A stretch of DNA of 61,676 nt, from the NCBI RefSeq assembly GCF_016918565.1, contig NZ_JAFFQD010000032.1, positions 1-61,676 on the forward strand, written 5' to 3'. The stretch's first letter is position 1. Each line of letters opens with the position of its first letter. This DNA is from Desulfogranum marinum. Its GTDB lineage: Bacteria > Desulfobacterota > Desulfobulbia > Desulfobulbales > Desulfobulbaceae. Positions 55,185-61,676 of this stretch are shown in pieces. The position numbers and the translations under genes were made by a program. Below the pieces are notes generated by a model. The model saw only the letters and a list, made by a program, of their open reading frames with translations. It was not told where the DNA came from and did no database searches.

Positions 55185-55492
55185 GCGCCAATAGCTCAGC
55201 TGGATAGAGCAACGGCCTTCAATTGGAGTGCCTTGGGGGAAACCTCAAGAGTAGAACCAGCCAAATTCGGGGAAACCTTCACTGCTCAAAAGTAGAATGG
55301 CAATCCCGAGCCAAGCCCACCAGAAATGATGGGAAGGTGTAGAGACTAGACGGTTGGCATCTAAGTTCAGCAATTCGCTGAATATGATGAAGGGATAGTC
55401 CAGACCACGAACTTGCAATCAGGCAAGGCGGGGAAATCCGAAGTGGTAAGCTAAGCCGTAGGTCCCAGGTTCGAATCCTGGTTGGCGTACCA
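55185..55492 (+). tRNA. tRNA-Arg(TCT) interrupted by group I intron
   Basis: Exon 1 (55185-55219, 35 nt) has acceptor GCGCCAA, the D-arm GCTCAGCTGGATAGAGC and the anticodon stem ACGGC, and ends CTT. Exon 2 (55451-55492, 42 nt) begins CTAA, closes the stem with GCCGT, has the T-arm CCAGGTTCGAATCCTGG and acceptor TTGGCGTA, and CCA is encoded. Joined exons give a 77-nt tRNA whose loop CTTCTAA has anticodon TCT (positions 34-36), read as arginine. The first acceptor pair is G-U; the others pair. The break falls between positions 34 and 35. A terminator follows. Confidence 0.9.
55220..55450 (+). ncRNA. Group I intron (IC3-like) in tRNA-Arg
   Basis: 231 nt with no open frame for a homing endonuclease. 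The hallmark core pieces are visible: a P2-like stem CCTTGGGGGAAACCTCAAG with GAAA loop, AAATTCGGGGAAACC (55263-55277, P4/Q), GGCAATCCCGAGCCAAGCCC (P5/P6/R), GGTGTAGAGACTAGACGG (55336-55353, P7/R), and GATGAAGGGATAGTCCAGACC (P7/S). It begins after a U (exon 1 ends in T) and ends with G (55450). Exon GGCCTT can pair with intron GAGTGCC (one bulge), giving the U-G pair at the 5' splice site. These closely match the Azoarcus tRNA-Ile intron by recollection. Confidence 0.92.
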
Positions 55493-55500
55493 TATAAAGA

Positions 55501-55538
55501 AAAAAGCCACCTTCAGAAATGAGGGTGGCTTTTTTTTT
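55501..55538 (+). terminator. Terminator after the tRNA
   Basis: AAAAAGCCACC pairs with GGGTGGCTTTTT across a loop of about nine bases, followed by more T. It ends the tRNA transcript. Confidence 0.9.
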
Positions 55539-55624
55539 CATCTTATGGAGTAGTGATCACGGATCCTAACGATTAAAAAAACAGAGAAGAGTGGGGATCG
55601 TTTCTGAAATTTGCGAATTGAAAT

Positions 55625-55864
55625 TTGTTTGTTAGGATTTTTACCCATATGCTCATAGAATGGCATCATAGGCGCCTTAGGTTGGAGTGCTGTCACATTT
55701 TTGAGAAGTTTTTTGGTAAACTACACCTTCCAGTTGCTCCATTTCTGATCGATTTTAGCAAAAAGCCAGGTCTACCTTCACAGGAAACACCTTTCGTTAG
55801 AGTAAGTGACAAGATTTATTATCTTCGTCCCGGCAATGTTAAATTCAATGACCAGTTTCTGTAA
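55625..55864 (+). CDS. Short hypothetical protein
   Basis: An open frame of 79 residues between the tRNA terminator and the chemotaxis-type gene. There is no recognised motif; the N-terminus has two short hydrophobic parts. There is no good ribosome site, and the surrounding sequence is A/T-rich. It may be random. Confidence 0.25.
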   Translation: MFVRIFTHMLIEWHHRRLRLECCHIFEKFFGKLHLPVAPFLIDFSKKPGLPSQETPFVRVSDKIYYLRPGNVKFNDQFL

Positions 55865-56140
55865 TTACCTGATCAAGTCAAATTATGTGTGCAACTTTCA
55901 ACTGAGGCCTACAACTGGATATATTTTCCAGGTGAAATTCCTTTTGTGTCAGTATCGATAGCGGCAATTCTCTTGCAAGCGTAGTAATTCCATTCATTGT
56001 GAGATATAAATTCCATTCATTGTGAGATATATTTACCTTAAGATGGTTTAAAAATGACATAAAATGGACTAGCATTTTCTTTGAAGATTCAGCTCCTATG
56101 GATTGATTGATGTCGCTTTTTTTTTTGGGGAAAATTTCAA
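55865..56140. other. Spacer before CheB/CheR gene
   Basis: About 275 A/T-rich bases; the word CCATTCATTGTGAGATATA occurs twice (about 55992 and 56013). No gene. Confidence 0.35.
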
Positions 56141-59137
56141 ATGACAATCAGAAATAAAAAGAAGGTAATCAAAAGAAGCTCTCCCGATCAAATAAACAAG
56201 CAATCTGCGACAAGCGATTTTTCTCTTTTCAATAAAAAAACAACTTTTCCCATTGTTGGTATAGGCGCATCAGCAGGAGGATTAGAAGCCTTTGAGTTGT
56301 TTTTTGAGGCCATGCCTCCAGATTCAGGTATGGCATTCATTTTGGTTTCTCATCTCGATCCAAGCCATACCAGCATCTTGCCTGAACTCATTCAAAAAAA
56401 AACCAGCATGAATGTCTTGCATGTTGCCGACCACATGCAAGTGCAACCTGATCATGTATACGTTATCCCGCCCGGTAAAGAAATGGCCATTTTGAACGGT
56501 TATCTTAAGTTAATGGAGGTGTCGGGATCACGTGGGACAGCCCTGCCCATTGATAGTTTTTTTCGTTCTCTTGCTCAGGATCAGAGAAGCAATGCGGTTT
56601 GCATAATTTTTTCCGGTACCGGTACAGACGGAACTCTAGGTCTAAGAGCTATTAAGGGTGAAGCTGGAATGGCCATGGTCCAGGATGAAAAATCTGCAAA
56701 ATATGATGGTATGCCACGAAATGCTATTGCCACGGGCCTGGTCGATTATATCCTGCCGCCAGCAAAAATGCCTGAACAGTTGATAAGTTTTTCCTCCTAT
56801 ATGATGAAGGGCTCTGGAGATAAAATACACGATGAAGATGATAAAATTCAAAACGCCCTTCAAAAAATATTCATTCTGTTGCGAAGCAGCACCAATCATG
56901 ATTTTTCACAGTACAAAAAAAATACTATCTTTCGACGAATCGAAAGACGGATGCATGTGCACCAAATCGTAGATATTACAAGCTACGTCCGTTATCTCCA
57001 GGAGAGTGAAAGAGAGCGACACATCCTTTTTAAAGATCTTTTGATCGGTGTTACCAGTTTTTTTCGAGATGGAACTGCCTTTGAGTTGCTCAAGGAAAAG
57101 TATCTGCCAGTTCTTTTTGAAGGCAAGCCCGATGAATATCAAGTGAGAATCTGGGTGCCGGGATGTAGTAGTGGCGAAGAGGTCTACTCAATTGCCATGA
57201 TTGCCCGGGAGTGTATGGAGATGATGGACCATCATTATAACATACAAATTTTTGGGACTGATATTGATGAAGAGGCAATAAATATCGCACGTGCAGGCAT
57301 CTATCCAGATTCTATTGTCGCAGATGTCAGCCCTGAACGTCTCAAGTCTTTTTTCATCAAAGATGAACATACTTACCAAATTAAAAAAGTGATTCGTGAG
57401 ATGGTGGTATTTGCTACGCAAAATATTATCAAAGATCCACCGTTTACCAGATTGGACATGCTTTGCTGCAGAAATCTTTTAATATATTTTACTCAGGATC
57501 TGCAGAAACTACTTTTCCCCATCTTTCACTACAGTCTAAAAAAAGATGGCATTCTTTTTCTTGGGTCTTCAGAAACAACCGGTTATGCCAGTAATTTATT
57601 CACCTGCCTCGATAAAAAATGGAAATTCTTTACGCCGATCGCCTCTGCAAATTCACCCCAGGCTGTACCGCATTTTCCTCTTCATACTCCACTGCATCAA
57701 GCTATGAGCCATAAGCAAACAACACATCCAAAAGTGTTTGACGAGTTTAAAACCCAAAAATTGTTAAAGTCCATTATTGCCCAAAGTGATTTGCCAGCAT
57801 GTGTAGTTATCGATGACCAGGCAAATATTATTTATATCCACGGACGTACTGGTCATTTTTTGGAACCGGCGGAAGGGGAAATAAGTACAAATCTTCTTGC
57901 TATGGCACGGCATGGCATTAAAACGGGGTTAACAAATGCAATACACAAAGTTTTAGTAAGTCATCAGGAGACCGTTATAAAAGGACTTCATGTTAAAACT
58001 TATGACGGACTTTTCGATGTAAACCTCATTGTTCGGCCATTACCTGATCTTGAAACAGGATCCAGTGGAATAATGATGGTAATTTTTGAGCCGGTCTCTT
58101 CTGATTTGAAGCCGCAAGCAAAGCACGCAGTCACAAGAGAACATGAGAAAGGCGATGAATACGAAAAGCTCGAGCATGAATTGCAATATACAAAAGAAAA
58201 TTTACAGTCGACTATTGAAGAGCTTGAAACTTCAAACGAAGAGTTGATGTCAGCTAACGAGGAACTACAATCTACCAACGAAGAACTACAGAGTACTAAT
58301 GAGGAGCTGGAAACATCCAAGGAGGAGCTGCAATCTCTAAATGAAGAGTCGACCACTGTTAACTCTGAATTGCAAAGTCGGATTGATGAATTGATCAAGG
58401 CTAATGATGACATAAAAAACCTTCTTGATGCAACCGAAATTGCTACTATTTTCCTAGATATCAACTTTGAATTGAGTCGATTCACGTCCACTGTAAAGAA
58501 CCTTTTCCCCCTGAAATATACCGATATAGGACGACCGATAAAACACTTTTCTTCTACCCTTGTCAACGTCGACTTGCAAAGTCTTGCGGCTAAAGTTCTT
58601 GAAGATTTAAACATGATAGAACTTGAAGTGAATGACAACAAACAAAAGACATATCGTATGCGACTCAGGCCCTATCGAACTATAAACAATGTGATTGACG
58701 GTGTAGTTATAACGTTTGAAGATATAACACAAATTAAACTGATTGAAGCTCAACTTGAGGCGTCATCTTTTTCTTTTGAAAAGAAATTAACAATGATGTC
58801 CAAGGTCTTCATGGACAGCGCAGACCCGATTATCATCGAAGATCTAGGTGGGACAATCATTGACGCCAATAGTGAGGCTATTAACTCCTATGGGTGGAGT
58901 CGTGAGGAGATTATCGGTAAACACGCTCTGGACCTCAGTCCCAAAGAAAATTATGATCAAATGAAAAATGCCTTGGATCAGTGTTTAAAAGGGACCTCAG
59001 TGCGTAACCTTGAGAGTAGCTGTCTCCATAAATCAGGTAAATTTATACCTGTATTGTTAACGTTTTCCCTCCTGTCTGGAAAAAATGGAAAACCACAAGC
59101 TATTGCAACCATAGCAAAAAACTATCCGGCTTCTTGA
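56141..59137 (+). CDS. CheB-CheR-PAS fusion protein
   Basis: A protein of 998 residues. A CheB methylesterase domain comes first (about 35-215; GIGASAGGLEA with Ser44, His71 in VSHLDPSH and Asp163 in GTGTDGT as catalytic triad), without a receiver. A CheR methyltransferase follows (about 225-495; WVPGCSSGEEVYSIAM for SAM). Next a PAS region (about 550-640), a long coiled coil with ELxSxNEEL repeats (about 655-755), and two further PAS parts. Such fusions occur in signalling by two-component systems lacking classic receptors. It lies 15 bases before a hybrid kinase, so the two probably work together. Confidence 0.9.
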   Translation: MTIRNKKKVIKRSSPDQINKQSATSDFSLFNKKTTFPIVGIGASAGGLEAFELFFEAMPPDSGMAFILVSHLDPSHTSILPELIQKKTSMNVLHVADHMQVQPDHVYVIPPGKEMAILNGYLKLMEVSGSRGTALPIDSFFRSLAQDQRSNAVCIIFSGTGTDGTLGLRAIKGEAGMAMVQDEKSAKYDGMPRNAIATGLVDYILPPAKMPEQLISFSSYMMKGSGDKIHDEDDKIQNALQKIFILLRSSTNHDFSQYKKNTIFRRIERRMHVHQIVDITSYVRYLQESERERHILFKDLLIGVTSFFRDGTAFELLKEKYLPVLFEGKPDEYQVRIWVPGCSSGEEVYSIAMIARECMEMMDHHYNIQIFGTDIDEEAINIARAGIYPDSIVADVSPERLKSFFIKDEHTYQIKKVIREMVVFATQNIIKDPPFTRLDMLCCRNLLIYFTQDLQKLLFPIFHYSLKKDGILFLGSSETTGYASNLFTCLDKKWKFFTPIASANSPQAVPHFPLHTPLHQAMSHKQTTHPKVFDEFKTQKLLKSIIAQSDLPACVVIDDQANIIYIHGRTGHFLEPAEGEISTNLLAMARHGIKTGLTNAIHKVLVSHQETVIKGLHVKTYDGLFDVNLIVRPLPDLETGSSGIMMVIFEPVSSDLKPQAKHAVTREHEKGDEYEKLEHELQYTKENLQSTIEELETSNEELMSANEELQSTNEELQSTNEELETSKEELQSLNEESTTVNSELQSRIDELIKANDDIKNLLDATEIATIFLDINFELSRFTSTVKNLFPLKYTDIGRPIKHFSSTLVNVDLQSLAAKVLEDLNMIELEVNDNKQKTYRMRLRPYRTINNVIDGVVITFEDITQIKLIEAQLEASSFSFEKKLTMMSKVFMDSADPIIIEDLGGTIIDANSEAINSYGWSREEIIGKHALDLSPKENYDQMKNALDQCLKGTSVRNLESSCLHKSGKFIPVLLTFSLLSGKNGKPQAIATIAKNYPAS

Positions 59138-59152
59138 AAGCAGGAGCATCCC

Positions 59153-61258
59153 ATGGCACTAGAAGACGATCAACGTTGTAAATATAGCGAGTTAAGGAAA
59201 CGCGCTCGAGCTTCCCTGGCAAGGAAAGAAAAAGACCTCTCTGCCATGTCTTCAGAGGATATCCAAAAACTTGTTCATGAGCTCGACACCTACCAGGTTG
59301 AGCTGGAAATCCAAAATGAAGATTTGCGTCAAGTGCAGGAGGAACTTAACACGTCACGCAAGAGATTTTCTGACCTCTATGACTTTGCCCCGGTGGGGTA
59401 CCTTACCATTAGCGATAAAGGATTGATTGTTGAGTGCAACTTAACAGCAGCTGAAATGCTAGGAGGAGAAAGGGGATTTTTGCTCAATCAACCTCTCTCC
59501 GCATTTATAGCTAAGGAAGACCAGGACATTTTATATAATCATCGTGCAAAACTTCTTCATTCAGAAGGGCAGCAATCTTTTGATCTTCGGATGAAAAACA
59601 AGCAGGGCGCTTTCTTTTATGCGCACGTTGAAGGGACAGTTCTTGCTGACGTAGATGGTGATGCTGGCCAATTCAGAATGTGTATTGGAGATGTTACCGA
59701 ACGTAAACAAGCTGAAGAGGCGTTGACGATAAGTGAACAAAAAAACAAAGATGCCTATAAATTTCTGGAGCTTATCGTAGATACTATTCCTGTACGTCTC
59801 TTCTGGAAGGACAAAAAATTAAATTATTTAGGCTGCAATAGGTTGTTTGCTCAGGATGCAGGGTGTCGTGACCCAGAAGAGTTGGTTGGAGCTAACGATT
59901 ACGATATGGGGTGGACGGTTAATGCAGACCAGTATCGAAAGGATGACCTTGAGGTCATTAAATCGGGAAAATCAAAACTCAACTATGAAGAACCCCAAAC
60001 AACCCCTGAAGGGAAGCAAATTTGGCTCTCAGCTTCAAAAGTACCACTTCGTGATGCAAAAGATAACATAATTGGCCTGTTGGGGGTGTACGAAGATGTT
60101 ACACAGCGAAAATTGGAAGAAACGGAACTGCTCAAAGTTCAGAAACTTGAATCATTAGGTCGCCTTGCCGGAGGAATAGCCCATAACTTCAATAACATTC
60201 TAATGTCTATCATGGGTAACGTTTCGTTAGCGAAAATGACAGTTTCCCCCACAGACTCAATATACGAACGGTTAACCAATGCAGAGGAAGCATGTTTTAG
60301 GGCAAAAGATTTAGCCCAGCAATTTCTTACATTCTCAAAAGGTGGTGATCCTGTCATGACTACAATTTTAGTAGCAGACTTGGTCAAAAGCAGCTGTCAA
60401 TTAGCATTAAGCGGGACAACATCGAGCTGGGAATGCAGTATTCCTGAGGATTTATGGAACTTTTATGCGGATGCTAACCAAATCGGTCAGGCTTTAACCA
60501 ACATCCTTATCAATGCCGACCAGGCTATGCCCAACGGGGGTAAGATAAAGGTGTGCTGTCAAAATGTGGTAAGCAGCGAGACCGACAACCTCCCCTTAAA
60601 AAATGGAAAGTACGTTAAGACATCAATAAGAGATCAAGGGATTGGAATACGGGAAGAATATCTTGATAGTATTTTTGATCCTTATTTTACCACAAAAGCC
60701 ACTGGCAATGGACTCGGCTTGTCATCAGCTTACTCGATACTGAAGAAACATGAGGGGTGTTTGATTGTTGAATCTACTTCAGAATCAGGTACAGTTTTTT
60801 CTTTTTACATTCCAGCTTCCACTTCCGATGTCGAACTGGCAGAGGATGCTGAATCACAGCTATTAAAGAGTAGCGGAAAAATACTCGTCATGGATGATGA
60901 TAAAATGGTGCGTGATATGATCGGGGTAATGTTAGAGCACCTCGGGTATCATGCTGCATTTGCTGAAGACGGGGAAAAGGCTTTAGCAAAGTATGTGAAA
61001 GCGATGCAAACCAACAAGCCATTCGATTTGGTAATTATGGACCTTATTATTCCTGATGGCATGGGGGGAGCAGAGGCCATTAAAAAATTGTTACACATTG
61101 ATCCTTTTGCAAGAGTAATCGTTTCAAGCGGTTATAGTAACGATCCGGTTTTGTCTAATTATAGCAAATATGGCTTTGTTGGAGTGCTTGCAAAACCTTA
61201 TCATCTTAACAAGCTAAATGTGCTGTTGGAGAATATTTTCAACGCTTCTAACCATTGA
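59153..61258 (+). CDS. PAS hybrid histidine kinase with receiver
   Basis: A protein of 701 residues. Two PAS domains (about 70-190 and 200-320) precede the dimerisation region LGRLAGGIAHNFNNIL, where His344 would be phosphorylated, an ATPase domain (NILINADQAMPNGG, IRDQGIGI, GNGLGLSSAYSI) and a C-terminal receiver (ILVMDDDKMVRDMI, DLVIMDLIIPDGMGG with phosphoacceptor Asp, AKPYH). There are no membrane helices, so it is cytoplasmic. With the CheB/CheR/PAS protein it makes a soluble signalling pair; the output is unknown. Confidence 0.9.
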   Translation: MALEDDQRCKYSELRKRARASLARKEKDLSAMSSEDIQKLVHELDTYQVELEIQNEDLRQVQEELNTSRKRFSDLYDFAPVGYLTISDKGLIVECNLTAAEMLGGERGFLLNQPLSAFIAKEDQDILYNHRAKLLHSEGQQSFDLRMKNKQGAFFYAHVEGTVLADVDGDAGQFRMCIGDVTERKQAEEALTISEQKNKDAYKFLELIVDTIPVRLFWKDKKLNYLGCNRLFAQDAGCRDPEELVGANDYDMGWTVNADQYRKDDLEVIKSGKSKLNYEEPQTTPEGKQIWLSASKVPLRDAKDNIIGLLGVYEDVTQRKLEETELLKVQKLESLGRLAGGIAHNFNNILMSIMGNVSLAKMTVSPTDSIYERLTNAEEACFRAKDLAQQFLTFSKGGDPVMTTILVADLVKSSCQLALSGTTSSWECSIPEDLWNFYADANQIGQALTNILINADQAMPNGGKIKVCCQNVVSSETDNLPLKNGKYVKTSIRDQGIGIREEYLDSIFDPYFTTKATGNGLGLSSAYSILKKHEGCLIVESTSESGTVFSFYIPASTSDVELAEDAESQLLKSSGKILVMDDDKMVRDMIGVMLEHLGYHAAFAEDGEKALAKYVKAMQTNKPFDLVIMDLIIPDGMGGAEAIKKLLHIDPFARVIVSSGYSNDPVLSNYSKYGFVGVLAKPYHLNKLNVLLENIFNASNH

Positions 61259-61676
61259 TTGCTCCTGATCAGCCCCTTGTTGATTCGGTCGAATATGATG
61301 CAAATTTGAAAGAGATGAATGACCCGTTTGGTTAATCTTGTTGATCAATTCAACTAGGCTCAATATACATCCTGACGTTGCCCCTCTTTGTAAATCACGA
61401 GTTCAAGATGGCCAGGTCAAAATCTATAACAATTTACAAAAGACCAGACAATAGATGTCTGTATAGCTCACGAGAATAGCTTCCGGGGAAATGGAAGAGG
61501 CTAGTATTGGCAATGTTAACCATTTAAGCAAATCTGAAAGTTTACACTAATAGAATAGGGTTATCAATAGTTGCATTCCATTGCCCTCCAGTCTACCTCG
61601 GAGTGTGTTGCAATTATTGATAATCCTGAAGAACTGAACTGCGGAGTGGATTAGAACCGGAAGGGTGGAGCTATGG
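61259..61676 (+). other. Right-end region, probable start of a further gene
   Basis: No gene is complete. The very last bases, AAGGGTGGAGCTATGG, hold a good ribosome site (GGTGGAG) five bases before ATG 61673, so another gene may begin here and continue beyond the window. The rest is A/T-rich, without a recognised signal. Confidence 0.35.

Overview
The window looks like a chromosomal segment of a Desulfobacterota bacterium, probably near Desulfobulbaceae/Desulfocapsaceae. This is inferred from gene content: sigma-54 two-component genes of the GlrK/QseG/GlrR type, an amt-glnB-glnD-glnA block, PKD-rich surface proteins, a PEP-CTERM protein, a cysteine synthase/cysteinyl-tRNA synthetase fusion and TackOD1-type signalling. 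No rRNA gene or other decisive marker is present, so taxonomy stays tentative.

Layout. 1-6750: a polysaccharide-type cluster (methyltransferase, two glycosyltransferases, sulfotransferase) broken up by insertion sequences; an IS4-family copy with a 9-bp target duplication sits between a glycosyltransferase and the sulfotransferase. 6750-12150: a graveyard of mobile DNA, with an IS1380-like remnant, an IS3-family pair, an intact IS1634-family element that cuts a recombinase gene, and another transposase relic. 12230-19800 (minus strand): five secreted or membrane proteins, two of them sharing a roughly 240-residue domain I cannot name, plus an MshEN-type protein. 20400-24500: comEA, a YefM/RelE-like toxin-antitoxin pair, a divergent ATP sulfurylase/APS kinase fusion and a VanZ-like protein. 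24780-28210: a GlrK/QseG/GlrR-like signalling operon. 28540-36730: mutM, a phosphopantetheinyl transferase, cvpA, rfbD/rfbA, manB/manC and a PilZ protein. 37320-43190: amt, PII, glnD and glnA. 43430-51000: a PEP-CTERM protein, then a four-gene operon (TolC-like protein with a C-terminal glycosidase-like domain, HlyD-like adaptor, TackOD1 plus degenerate GGDEF protein, processive GT2) that reads as a polysaccharide synthesis/export machine. 51380-54790: an aldehyde dehydrogenase relic, a DUF721 protein and the CysK-CysS fusion. 55010-55540: a tRNA-Arg gene interrupted inside its anticodon by a group I intron, preceded by a truncated intron-less copy of the same tRNA. 56140-61260: a CheB/CheR/PAS protein and a hybrid histidine kinase.

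How it fits together. Three sets of genes point to envelope polysaccharide: sugar-nucleotide supply (rfbA, rfbD, manB, manC), glycosyltransferases and a sulfotransferase, and an APS kinase domain that could supply the sulfate donor. Cyclic-di-GMP-related domains recur (PilZ, MshEN, degenerate GGDEF). Spacers carry several families of palindromic, non-coding repeats; four copies of one MITE-like family are visible.

The two most notable items are the group I intron splitting the tRNA-Arg anticodon (55220-55450) and the TackOD1/GT2/TolC-glycosidase/HlyD operon (44964-50981).
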